NCBI GenBank assembly: GCA_905234455.1
Contig: CAJOIH010000018.1
Span: 1 to 64,000, forward strand
Direction of reading: 5' to 3'
Length of the DNA stretch: 64,000 nucleotides
Origin: an uncultured Bacteroidales bacterium
Lineage (GTDB): Bacteria; Bacteroidota; Bacteroidia; Bacteroidales; F082
The position numbers and the translations under genes are program-made. This document shows, piece after piece, positions 54,194-63,330 of the stretch; position 1 is the stretch's first letter; each line of letters begins with the position of its first letter. The notes below the pieces were generated by a model. It did not search any database. It worked only from the letters and a program-made list of their open reading frames with translations, and was not told the origin of the DNA.

Positions 54194-56026
54194 TTAGTTA
54201 AACGATTGTAAATCTGTCAGTTTCTTGTATACGCCGTTCAGGGCGATGAGCTCGTCGTGATTGCCTCGCTCGAGGATCTTGCCTTTTTGGAGGACGATGA
54301 TCTCGTCGGCATACTGGATGGTGGAGAGCCGATGGGCGATGACGATGGAGGTGCGTTGGCTCATCACCTTCGACAAGGCATCCTGGACTAAACGTTCCGA
54401 TTCGGTGTCGAGCGACGAGGTGGCTTCGTCCAATATTAATATAGGTGGGTTCTTCAACACGGCGCGGGCGATGCTGAGGCGTTGCCGTTGGCCGCCGCTG
54501 AGGTTCATGCCACGGTCGCCGATGTTGGTGTCGTAGCCATGCTCCATCTCCATGATGAATTCGTGGGCGTTGGCAATCTTGGCAGCTTCCACGACAGCCT
54601 CCTTCGACACGTTCTCCATGCCGAAAGCGATGTTGTTGAACACCGTGTCGTTGAACAGGATACTCTCCTGGGTGACGATGCCCATTAATCCTCTTAGATC
54701 ATTAATCTTGTAATCGCGGATGTCGTGCCCGTCAATCAGGATGTTGCCTTCGCTGACATCATAAAAACGAGGCAGCAGGTCAGCCAAGGTGGACTTGCCC
54801 CCGCCGCTTTCACCCACCAAGGCGATGACTTTCCCCTTGGGAATCTTCAAACAGATCTCTTTCAGGACATCGTCTTTTTCGTAATGGAAGCTGACGTTCT
54901 GATAACAGATTTCCTCTTTGAAGTCCTTGATTTCGATGGCGTTCTCCTTTTCGGTGATCACCTCGTCCTCATCCATGAACTCGAAGATGCGGTCGGCCGA
55001 GGCCACTCCTTTCTTGATGTTGAAATAGCCTTGGGCAAACGATTTAATAGGGGAGATGATCTGTGAAAAGACAATAATATAACTGATGAATCCAGCAGCA
55101 CTTAAACTGCTGGTCCCACCGAGAATCATGTTGCCGCCAAACCAGAGCACGATGATGACCACGATGGCGGAGAGGAACTCGCTCATGGGGGAACTCATGT
55201 CGCGTTTGCGGTGCACGCCGAGCAGCGATCGGGAATACTCCTCATTCTGTTCGCCGAACTTTCTCCTGAGATACCCGATGGCGTTGAATCCCTTGATGAT
55301 ACGCAGTCCGGAAATCGATTCTTCGATGGTGGCGGTGAGGCCTGCCAGCCGGTTTTGGGTGTCCTTCGATTCTTTTTTCAAGGCCTTGCCAATGCGTCCG
55401 ATGACGAGTCCGGCCACGGGCAGCAGCACAAGCACAAACAGGGTAAGCCGTGCGCTTTGGCTCAGCAGGAAGGCAAAGTAGAAAATGATGGTCAAGGGGT
55501 CTTTGATGAGGGTCTCGATCCAATTCAGGATGGAGGCCTCGACCTCTTGCACGTCGTTGGTGATGCGCGACATCACATCGCCTTTCTTCTGCTTGCCATA
55601 GTAGGAGAGCGGCAGCACCAGGATCTTGCCATACAGGTCCTGACGCAGGTCCTTGATGGTACCCACGCGGACCTTGGCCATGGTGTAGTAGGCGAAGAAT
55701 CGTCCGATATTGCGGAAGAGGAAGGAGACGAGCATCACCACGCAGATGAAGACCAGGGCATAGCGATGTCCGTTTTCCACGATGATGCTGCTCATCACGT
55801 AGTTGAGGTAGCTCATCAGGTAGTCGGAGGTGAGGGCAAATTCAGGCTTGGCCACCACTTCGACGACTTCGGTCTGGAAGAGCAGGTTCAACAGGGGCAC
55901 CAGCAGGGCAAAGGAAAACAGGGAGAAGAAGATCGTTACCAAATTGAAGATCAAATTCAGCAGCAGTGAGAACCAGTAAGGTCTCACGTAACCGAGAATC
56001 CGTTTGAACGACCTGCTCTTCGCCAT
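54194..56026 (-). CDS. ABC transporter, fused permease/ATP-binding protein (MsbA-like)
   Basis: Six-TM domain plus ABC ATPase: ALVGESGGGKSTLADLLPRFYD, LSGGQRQRLSIARAVLKNPPILILDEATSSLDTESE. Confidence 0.95.
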   Translation of the reverse strand: MAKSRSFKRILGYVRPYWFSLLLNLIFNLVTIFFSLFSFALLVPLLNLLFQTEVVEVVAKPEFALTSDYLMSYLNYVMSSIIVENGHRYALVFICVVMLVSFLFRNIGRFFAYYTMAKVRVGTIKDLRQDLYGKILVLPLSYYGKQKKGDVMSRITNDVQEVEASILNWIETLIKDPLTIIFYFAFLLSQSARLTLFVLVLLPVAGLVIGRIGKALKKESKDTQNRLAGLTATIEESISGLRIIKGFNAIGYLRRKFGEQNEEYSRSLLGVHRKRDMSSPMSEFLSAIVVIIVLWFGGNMILGGTSSLSAAGFISYIIVFSQIISPIKSFAQGYFNIKKGVASADRIFEFMDEDEVITEKENAIEIKDFKEEICYQNVSFHYEKDDVLKEICLKIPKGKVIALVGESGGGKSTLADLLPRFYDVSEGNILIDGHDIRDYKINDLRGLMGIVTQESILFNDTVFNNIAFGMENVSKEAVVEAAKIANAHEFIMEMEHGYDTNIGDRGMNLSGGQRQRLSIARAVLKNPPILILDEATSSLDTESERLVQDALSKVMSQRTSIVIAHRLSTIQYADEIIVLQKGKILERGNHDELIALNGVYKKLTDLQSFN

Positions 56027-56029
56027 GGC

Positions 56030-57370
56030 TTAATAGTTGAATCCTGTGTAGTTTTCCGGGGTGATGGCCATCAGCTCCATCTTGATTTCCTTGCTCACGG
56101 GCAAGCCCTTGATGAACTCGTCGATGGTCGCTTTGTCGATATGTTTATTGGTCCGGGTGAGGCCTTTCAGCAGTTCGTAGGCGCCTTCCACCTGCTCGCG
56201 ACGCAAGATGGTCTGGATGGCTTCGGCCACCACGGCGTAGTTCTGCTGGAGGTCTTGGCAGATCTTGTCCTCGTTGAGCAACAGTTTGTCCAAGCCTTTG
56301 AGCAACGACTTGACGGCGATCAATGTATGGGCGATCGGCACCCCGATGTTGCGGGTGACGGTGGAGTCGGTGAGGTCGCGCTGCAGGCGGCTGATGGGCA
56401 GCTTGGTGCTCAGGAAGCCGAGCACGGCGTTGGCCATGCCGAGGTTGCCTTCGGCGTTCTCGAAGTCGATGGGGTTGACCTTATGCGGCATTGCCGAAGA
56501 GCCCACCTCGCCGGCTTTGATCTTTTGCTTGAAGTATTCCATGGAGACGTACATCCAGATGTCGCGCGACAGGTCGATCATAATGGTGTTCACCCGGCGC
56601 AGGGCGTCGAAGTAGGCGGCCATGTAGTCGTAATGCTCGATCTGCGTGGTGGTCTTTTGGCGTTTCAGCTTCAGGCTCTTCTCCACGAAGTTCTTGGCGA
56701 ACGCGGGCCAGTCGATGTCGGGGTAGGCCACCTTATGGGCGTTCATGTTGCCTGTGGCGCCGCCGAACTTGGCCGTAAACGGCACGTTGTTGAGCATCTT
56801 CAGCTGGTCGTCGAGGCGCTCCACAAACACATAGATCTCCTTGCCGAGATGGGTGGGACTGGCGGGCTGGCCGTGGGTGCGGGCGAGCATCGGGATGTCG
56901 CGCCACTCCTTGGCCATGCCTTTCAGCTTGTCGATGACCTCCTCGATGGCAGGCTTCACCACAAGCTTATGGGCTTCCATCATGGAGAGCGGCACGGCCG
57001 TGTTGTTGATGTCCTGCGAGGTCAGGCCGAAGTGGAGGAATTCCTTCCATTTCTCGAGTCCCAGCTCGTCGAACTGACGTTTCAGGTAGTATTCCACCGC
57101 CTTCACGTCGTGGTTGGTGGTCTTTTCGATTTCCTTGATTTCCTCGGCGTCTTCGGTCTGGAACTCCTCATAAATGGCACGTAGGTCTTCGTAGTCGCCG
57201 TCGAAGTCTTCCAGCTGGGGCAGGGGAATCTCGCACAGGGCGATGAAATATTCCACCTCGACCATCACGCGGTAGCGGATCAGGGCGAATTCGGAGAAGA
57301 AATCATTCAGTTCGACGGTTTTGGAATGATACCGTCCGTCGATAGGGGAAATAGCCTTTAGGGGGTCCAT
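56030..57370 (-). CDS. purB: Adenylosuccinate lyase
   Basis: LKAISPIDGRYHSKTVELNDFFSEFALIRYRVMVEVEYFIAL; GSSAMPHKVNPIDFENAEGNLGMANA. Confidence 0.97.
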   Translation of the reverse strand: MDPLKAISPIDGRYHSKTVELNDFFSEFALIRYRVMVEVEYFIALCEIPLPQLEDFDGDYEDLRAIYEEFQTEDAEEIKEIEKTTNHDVKAVEYYLKRQFDELGLEKWKEFLHFGLTSQDINNTAVPLSMMEAHKLVVKPAIEEVIDKLKGMAKEWRDIPMLARTHGQPASPTHLGKEIYVFVERLDDQLKMLNNVPFTAKFGGATGNMNAHKVAYPDIDWPAFAKNFVEKSLKLKRQKTTTQIEHYDYMAAYFDALRRVNTIMIDLSRDIWMYVSMEYFKQKIKAGEVGSSAMPHKVNPIDFENAEGNLGMANAVLGFLSTKLPISRLQRDLTDSTVTRNIGVPIAHTLIAVKSLLKGLDKLLLNEDKICQDLQQNYAVVAEAIQTILRREQVEGAYELLKGLTRTNKHIDKATIDEFIKGLPVSKEIKMELMAITPENYTGFNY

Positions 57371-58374
57371 TAATTCAACAATTTGTCATTTGAACCTAAA
57401 ACATTCACAATCTTGTGGATGTAAAGCTTTTTCATATTGTCGCGGGCGGGACCGAGATACTTGCGGGGATCGAACTCGGCGGGTTTCTCGGCAAAGGCCT
57501 TGCGGATGGCGGCGGTCATGGCGAGACGGCTGTCGCTGTCGATGTTGATCTTGCACACAGCGCTCTTGGCGGCCTTGCGGAGCTGTTCCTCGGGAATGCC
57601 CACGGCAGCCTTCAGGCAGCCACCATTGGCGTTGATGGTATCCACTTCATCTTGCGGCACAGAGGATGAGCCGTGAAGCACGATGGGGAAGCCGGGCAGC
57701 TTTTTCTCGATGGCTTCGAGCACGTCGAAGGCCAACGGAGGAGGAACGAGGCGACCCGTGGCAGGATCCACAGTGCACTGCTCGGGAGTGAACTTATAGG
57801 CACCGTGCGAGGTGCCAATCGAAATAGCCAGGCTGTCCACGCCGGTCTTGGTGACGAAGTCGATGACCTCTTCGGGTTTGGTGTAGTGGCTCTCTTCGGC
57901 GGCCACTTCGTCTTCCACGCCAGCCAACACACCGAGTTCACCCTCGACGGTGACGTCGTATTGGTGGGCATATTCCACGACCTTCTTGGTCACGGCCACG
58001 TTCTCGTCATAGGGCAGGGCGGAGCCGTCGATCATCACCGACGAGAAGCCCATGTCGATGCATGATTTGCAAAGCTCGAAGCTGTCGCCATGGTCGAGGT
58101 GGAGCACAATCTCAGGATGGGCGCAGCCCAGTTCCTTGGCGTATTCCACAGCACCCTGTGCCATGTAACGCAGCAGCGTCTGGTTGGCGTAGTTGCGGGC
58201 GCCTTTCGACACTTGCAGGATGACGGGCGACTTGGTTTCGACCGCAGCCATGATGATGGCTTGCAGCTGTTCCATGTTGTTGAAGTTGAATGCGGGGATG
58301 GCATAGCCGCCATCGACTGCCTTGGCGAACATCGCTTTGGTGTTCACGAGGCCGAGTTCTTTATAGCTGATCAT
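57370..58374 (-). CDS. fba: Class II fructose-1,6-bisphosphate aldolase
   Basis: AIPAFNFNNMEQLQAIIMAAVETKSPVILQVSKGA; IVLHLDHGDSFELCKSCIDMGFSSVMIDGSALPYDENV; IVLHGSSSVP. Confidence 0.97.
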   Translation of the reverse strand: MISYKELGLVNTKAMFAKAVDGGYAIPAFNFNNMEQLQAIIMAAVETKSPVILQVSKGARNYANQTLLRYMAQGAVEYAKELGCAHPEIVLHLDHGDSFELCKSCIDMGFSSVMIDGSALPYDENVAVTKKVVEYAHQYDVTVEGELGVLAGVEDEVAAEESHYTKPEEVIDFVTKTGVDSLAISIGTSHGAYKFTPEQCTVDPATGRLVPPPLAFDVLEAIEKKLPGFPIVLHGSSSVPQDEVDTINANGGCLKAAVGIPEEQLRKAAKSAVCKINIDSDSRLAMTAAIRKAFAEKPAEFDPRKYLGPARDNMKKLYIHKIVNVLGSNDKLLN

Positions 58375-58401
58375 GATCGTTGAGTTAAAATAATCAAGCT
58401 A

Positions 58402-58409
58402 CAAAGATA
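58402..58409 (-). promoter_or_regulatory. Bacteroidota -7 element (TATCTTTG) for fba-purB
   Basis: Matches TAnnTTTG on the minus strand, about 27 nt before the fba ATG. Confidence 0.5.
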
Positions 58410-58483
58410 CTAATTATTATCAAGAATTTGAGAAGCTGTTTTGATTTTTTTTAAAACGACTTCAAAGAATTAGCGTGGTTTTG

Positions 58484-60778
58484 TTACCAGCCTCCTCCGC
58501 CGCCGGCGCTGACCGTGGTGAGCATGGAGTTGACGTTGACCGTAACTGTTTGTCCGCCGGTGTAGGTGACGTTGCCCGTGTAATAGCCGTGGGTGTTGGT
58601 GCCGCCGCTGATGGTGCCATTGTACTTCACGGTATAGGTCTGGCCGGTCTGCAGCTGCGGGTCGGTGAAGAGCATGGTCATGCTGTTGCCGCCACCTCCG
58701 GGCCAACCCCCGCCACCACCGCTGGCGAAGTTGGGGCATTGATAGGTGCAGATCACGGTGCCGTCAGATTTTAGGATTTGGATGGCATAACCCGGTTGGG
58801 TGTTGATCTTCAAGCTGGGTTGGGTGCATACGCTCGAGGTGGGGTCGCTGGTGCCGCCGCCGGTGCCGATGCTGGTGCTTCCGGTGACCTTGAACTGGTT
58901 CCAGTCGCAGTCGAAGCCTTCCTCGGGAGAACGGGAGCCGTTGGAGATGTTGAACCCGCCGTTGATCTCCATGGTGCCATTGCTGTCGGTGCCGTCGTTG
59001 GCATCGCTATGGGCATAGTACACGCCGCCGTTGATGACGAGTTTCGAGGCGGCGTTGACGGCGTCGTCTTTCTTGGAGTAGGCCTCGATGTCGCCGCCGT
59101 TGATGGTGAGCGTGGCCTTGCTCTCGATGCATTCGCCGCCCTCGTTCTGGGTCTGGGTGCAGTTCACGCGGATGACGCCGCTGTTGATGGTGAGGTTGCC
59201 CCGGCTCTTGATGCCCTTGGGGTTGGCGTAGTCGCCTCCACCGCCCCAGGGTCCTCCGCCGCCTGACGTGACCGTGATGCGTTCGCCGGTAGTGGTGACG
59301 TTGAGGGTGAGGTCGTCGTTGTTGCCGCCTTCGGTGCCGATGACGAGCGAGGCGCTATTGCTGCTGGTGCCCACCTTGATGCCCTTGCCGCCCTTGCCGT
59401 TGCTGGTGAGGTTGAAGGTGCCGGCGCTGATGACCATGTTGCCATCGGAGCGCAGACAGGCCGAGGTGTACGAGTCCTTGGTGTTGCCACTCACGGTGTA
59501 AGCAGCGCCGTCGCCGTTGGTCTCGATGGTGAAATCACCTCCGGTAATGGTCATGGTCCCATCGCAGCTGATGGCCTTGCCGCCGTGGTTGCTGGTGGGC
59601 AGGGTGATGTCGAAGGTGCCACCATTAATGATGAGGTTGGCGTCGCTCTTGACGGCGGAACAATAGGCGGGGACGTTCTGGCTGTTGACGCTCTCAAGCA
59701 CGGTGCTGCCCGAAGAAATGATGGTGAAGTTGCCGTCGTCGATGGTGAGGTCGCAGTCGGTCTTGATGCCTTTCGACATGTCGCCGGAATGCTCGATGGC
59801 TATGGTGCCGCCGTGGATGAACATGAGGCTGTCGGCTTTGATGCCTTTGCTATCCGCGCCTGAGCAATGGATGTCGAGCGAACCATCGTCCATGGTGAAG
59901 ATCCCGGAGACCTTGATGCCACGGGCGCCTTCAGCGTTGGTGTGGATTTCGAGAGAGCCGTTTTGTACGGTGACGTCGCCCGAGACGTCGAGACCGTCGG
60001 AGCCGGCTGCCGCTATGTTGAGCGTGCCGCCGTTCCATATCACATGGCTGTTGCCGTGGATGCCGTCGCTGTCGGTGTCAGTGATCTGCAGGTTGCCGCC
60101 ATTGACCGTCAGGGTGCCGTCCACGTTGATGCCGTGCTTGGCGTTGCCTGCCACTTGCAGGGTGCCCGTGCCGTTGATGGTGAGGTTGCCTGTGGCTTGC
60201 AGTGCCGCCTTGAGGCTGCTGTTGGCGTTGTCGGCGATGCCTGACGTGCCTTCCAGGGTCAAGGTGACGTTGTTTGCAGTGGCCAGGTTGACGGCGGCCG
60301 TGCTGCCCGAAGTCAGTGACAACTGGTTGAACGTGAGGTCGTAATCGCTGTTGCTATAGAGGGTCAATGAGCCGTTGGTCGAACTGCCTTCGATGCGGTA
60401 GCTGACACTGACCCTGGTGGAGTTGACGGTGACGTTGGCGCCGTTGTGGGTGACGCTCACGCCGTCGTCGACATACGGGTTGTCGATGCTGACCGCACTG
60501 CCGTTGTAGGTGATGGTGACGGCATCGCCTGGCTGCGGAGGCTCCTGAAGCACAAAGGTGATGCTGTCGAAAGCAGTGATGGGGAAGGCATTGTTGCCGT
60601 TGCTCGTATTAATTTGTAATGATGCGGGGTTGCTTCCCTGGAAAAGGATGTCCTGGATCTCGTTCACATTGTGTTGGTACATCACCTGCCCTGATTGATG
60701 CAGGTTGATGTAGTACTCCTGGGCTTGAAGGCCGATGCAGCCAGTCAATAATACCAATAGTAAGGCGATCTTCTTCAT
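58484..60778 (-). CDS. Secreted beta-helix-like repeat protein (DUF4353 / carbohydrate-binding-domain type) with Gly-rich C-terminus
   Basis: Signal peptide; serial repeats such as LTINGTGTLQVAGNAKHGINVDGTLTVNGGNLQITDTDSDGIHG; GGGGGWPGGGGNSM and terminal AGGGGGW. Confidence 0.78.
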   Translation of the reverse strand: MKKIALLLVLLTGCIGLQAQEYYINLHQSGQVMYQHNVNEIQDILFQGSNPASLQINTSNGNNAFPITAFDSITFVLQEPPQPGDAVTITYNGSAVSIDNPYVDDGVSVTHNGANVTVNSTRVSVSYRIEGSSTNGSLTLYSNSDYDLTFNQLSLTSGSTAAVNLATANNVTLTLEGTSGIADNANSSLKAALQATGNLTINGTGTLQVAGNAKHGINVDGTLTVNGGNLQITDTDSDGIHGNSHVIWNGGTLNIAAAGSDGLDVSGDVTVQNGSLEIHTNAEGARGIKVSGIFTMDDGSLDIHCSGADSKGIKADSLMFIHGGTIAIEHSGDMSKGIKTDCDLTIDDGNFTIISSGSTVLESVNSQNVPAYCSAVKSDANLIINGGTFDITLPTSNHGGKAISCDGTMTITGGDFTIETNGDGAAYTVSGNTKDSYTSACLRSDGNMVISAGTFNLTSNGKGGKGIKVGTSSNSASLVIGTEGGNNDDLTLNVTTTGERITVTSGGGGPWGGGGDYANPKGIKSRGNLTINSGVIRVNCTQTQNEGGECIESKATLTINGGDIEAYSKKDDAVNAASKLVINGGVYYAHSDANDGTDSNGTMEINGGFNISNGSRSPEEGFDCDWNQFKVTGSTSIGTGGGTSDPTSSVCTQPSLKINTQPGYAIQILKSDGTVICTYQCPNFASGGGGGWPGGGGNSMTMLFTDPQLQTGQTYTVKYNGTISGGTNTHGYYTGNVTYTGGQTVTVNVNSMLTTVSAGGGGGW

Positions 60779-61251
60779 AGCTTCATCATTTTTAGGGTTT
60801 GACCGTCAATATGGAGAAGATACATCCCTTCGGCGAGCTCGCTGATGTCGACGCTCATGCCTTCCGAGGCTTCAAATGCCTTGACCAAACGTCCGTCGAG
60901 GGTGTAGACACGTGCCAGACAGGTGTTTTTCAAATGGTTGATTATAAAGCTGTTGTGGATTGGGTTGGGAATCAGCTGCAAGGAGCTCTCGGCGTTTTCG
61001 TCCATGCTAGTAATCTCAGTGCATACCAGTTTGCGCACCTCGGAAAGCTCGAACGTTACGGGGGTGCCGGTGCCGTCGTCGATCACAAGCCGTTCGCCGT
61101 TTTCAAAATACATCCGTCCCTCGTCGGTCATCGGGAAAGACTGTTCCGTGCCGTTAAGGTTGGTCACGACCAAGGTGACGTTCTGCGCCTTCCCGTGAAG
61201 CATGAAGCCTGCCAACAGGGATAGCAATAGTACTATGTTTTTTGTTCTCAT
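60775..61251 (-). CDS. Small secreted protein with T9SS-type sorting domain
   Basis: Signal peptide; C-terminus IPNPIHNSFIINHLKNTCLARVYTLDGRLVKAFEASEGMSVDISELAEGMYLLHIDGQTLKMMKL; 4-bp overlap with the downstream gene. Confidence 0.75.
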   Translation of the reverse strand: MRTKNIVLLLSLLAGFMLHGKAQNVTLVVTNLNGTEQSFPMTDEGRMYFENGERLVIDDGTGTPVTFELSEVRKLVCTEITSMDENAESSLQLIPNPIHNSFIINHLKNTCLARVYTLDGRLVKAFEASEGMSVDISELAEGMYLLHIDGQTLKMMKL

Positions 61252-61280
61252 GGAGGGTGAGTTTTACTATTTCAAAACTA

Positions 61281-61288
61281 CAAAGATA
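61281..61288 (-). promoter_or_regulatory. Bacteroidota -7 element (TATCTTTG) for the 61251-58484 gene pair
   Basis: Matches TAnnTTTG on the minus strand, 29 nt before the ATG at 61251. Confidence 0.5.
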
Positions 61289-61334
61289 CGAATTTATTTT
61301 GATAATCTTTTGGGAGAATTGCCAAAAAAAGCCG

Positions 61335-61342
61335 TAAATTTG
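61335..61342 (+). promoter_or_regulatory. Bacteroidota -7 element (TAAATTTG) for the NlpC/P60 gene
   Basis: Matches TAnnTTTG, 7 nt before the ATG at 61350. Confidence 0.5.
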
Positions 61343-61349
61343 CCACTTT

Positions 61350-62039
61350 ATGGCTGAAAGACCTACGAAATATCACCTTGGCCTGCTTCGGGCTTTGCTC
61401 CTCGTACCGTTCATGCTGCTCGGTAGCTGCAGGTTGCTGAACTTCTTCCGGCCCGAGGTGGAGCCGTTCGAGGAGATTCACTTGGAGGCCAAGTTGGACA
61501 TGGAAGCGCTAAACCATTATTACGACTCGCTCCGCCTGTTGGAGCGAGGACGTTTTCACGACCCGTGCGAATGGATGCTTCAGGAGGAATGGGATTCGGT
61601 CCTGAGGACGTTGAGTCCTGCGGTGAGTTTCACCGACCTGCTGGCCGACAGCATCATCGACTACGCCCGTACCTTCATGGGAGTGCCTTACAAACATGGG
61701 GGCAACGGCCCCAAGATTTTCGACTGTTCGGGATTCACCCTCTATGTGTTCCGCCATTTCGGCTACGCGCTGAAACGCTCCGTCGAGGGACAGGTCCGCG
61801 ACGGCTGGAAGGAGATCGACGACACCGTTGAACTCCGTCGGGGCGACCTGGTGTTTTACGGGGGACGGAAAAACATCAGCAGGTTGGGTCACGTGGGCAT
61901 CGTGGTCGACAATTATCCCGAAGAACACTACTTCACCTTCATCCACGCCACGGTGAAGCTCGGAGTCACCATCTCCAGATCCACTGAAAAATATTACCGA
62001 ATACGTTATTTGACCGCTTGCAGGGTACTGCCCGAATAA
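61350..62039 (+). CDS. C40 family peptidase (NlpC/P60) lipoprotein
   Basis: Lipobox-like MLLGSC; YARTFMGVPYKHGGNGPKIFDCSGFTLYVFRHFG; RRGDLVFYGGRKNISRLGHVGIVVDN; FIHATVKLGVTIS. Confidence 0.92.
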   Translation: MAERPTKYHLGLLRALLLVPFMLLGSCRLLNFFRPEVEPFEEIHLEAKLDMEALNHYYDSLRLLERGRFHDPCEWMLQEEWDSVLRTLSPAVSFTDLLADSIIDYARTFMGVPYKHGGNGPKIFDCSGFTLYVFRHFGYALKRSVEGQVRDGWKEIDDTVELRRGDLVFYGGRKNISRLGHVGIVVDNYPEEHYFTFIHATVKLGVTISRSTEKYYRIRYLTACRVLPE

Positions 62040-62043
62040 TATC

Positions 62044-63330
62044 ATGAAAACCATTCATTACATCCTTTGCTTTCTGCTTTTTGCGATGCCCCTCACGCTT
62101 GGGGCCCAGACCGAACATCCCGCCCTTGGCACCAAGGTGAGCTCAGCCGACGGCAAGTTCTCCATCACCTTGGTCAACAAAAAGCAAAACTTCTCCCGTG
62201 CCGATGCCCAGACCCTTGACAAGGACATCCGCTCGCCGAAATCGGTCAACATCCACCCCAACGGGATGAAATACTACGTCAACTCGCTCGAAGGCGGCAA
62301 GACCGTGGTGTATGAGACCGGCAGCAACGACAAACTCAAGGTCATTGAACATGATTTCACCGAGGCCGATTCGCTGCTGTGGTCGAAACCTTCAGGGCTG
62401 TTTCCCTTCACCCATTATACGAGAAAACTCAACACCTTCCGCGGCAAACCCGTCGAGAGCGCCTTCTCGCACGAGGGACGTTACCTCTGGGTGCCTTATT
62501 ACAGGAGGAGCTACGACATCAACGCGCAAGATCCCTCAGCAGTGGCAGTCATCGACACCCGCACTGACTCCATCGTCCGGCTTATGGAGACGGGACCGCT
62601 GCCCAAGATGGTCGCTGTGTCGGGCGACAACCGTTATGTGGCCATCACCCACTGGGGCAACAACACGGTGGGAATCATCAACATCACAGGCCCCAACCCT
62701 GAGGATTGGTTCTACGAGGACTGCGTCACCGTGCAGCGGAAGCTCAACCTCAACTACAGCCTCACCACCTCTGTCAACCGTGATGTCGATAGCGGACTCT
62801 GCCTGCGTGGCACCGTATTCACCCCCGACGGACGTTACCTGCTGGTGGGCTGCATGGGCGGCAACGGCGGCATCGCGGTCCTCGACTTGAGCGACTTCAG
62901 CTATCTGGGTCAGGTCTATGGCATGAAGACCAATCTGCGCCATATCGTTATCAGAAATGGATATATCTACCTGAGTATCAATAAAGAAGGATGTGTTCAA
63001 CGCCTGCCTATGGAAACGCTTTATGAGGCCATCGGCCAGATGGAGCATGGCAAGGTGACGGTGAAGGACTGGGAAAACTGCAAAGTGGCCCCTGGTGCAC
63101 GGACCATCGACATCACACCTGACGGACGGTATGTGGTGGCGGCATGCAACTCCGGCAGCCGTCTGGTGGTGGTCGACACCGAGAGCTTTACCGAGATCGC
63201 GCGCATCAAGGCCGACTCCTATCCGGTGGGTCTGGATATCTCCAAAGATGGCCGGTACGTCTACACCACCTCGCAAGGCCGCGACGGCATGGGAGGCAAC
63301 TGCGTGGATATCTATCTGATGGAGTATTGA
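62044..63330 (+). CDS. Secreted YncE-like beta-propeller protein
   Basis: Signal peptide; repeats such as VAVIDTRTDSIVRLMETGPLPKMVAVSGDNRYVAITHWGNNTVGIINI and LVVVDTESFTEIARIKADSYPVGLDISKDGRYVYTTSQG. Confidence 0.85.
   Translation: MKTIHYILCFLLFAMPLTLGAQTEHPALGTKVSSADGKFSITLVNKKQNFSRADAQTLDKDIRSPKSVNIHPNGMKYYVNSLEGGKTVVYETGSNDKLKVIEHDFTEADSLLWSKPSGLFPFTHYTRKLNTFRGKPVESAFSHEGRYLWVPYYRRSYDINAQDPSAVAVIDTRTDSIVRLMETGPLPKMVAVSGDNRYVAITHWGNNTVGIINITGPNPEDWFYEDCVTVQRKLNLNYSLTTSVNRDVDSGLCLRGTVFTPDGRYLLVGCMGGNGGIAVLDLSDFSYLGQVYGMKTNLRHIVIRNGYIYLSINKEGCVQRLPMETLYEAIGQMEHGKVTVKDWENCKVAPGARTIDITPDGRYVVAACNSGSRLVVVDTESFTEIARIKADSYPVGLDISKDGRYVYTTSQGRDGMGGNCVDIYLMEY

Noticed and set aside
58484-60778. Repeats in the 764-aa protein considered as a CRISPR-like or DNA tandem array
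   Set aside because: Periodicity is protein-level beta-helix repeats with divergent DNA, in a single intact ORF; no spacer/repeat structure.
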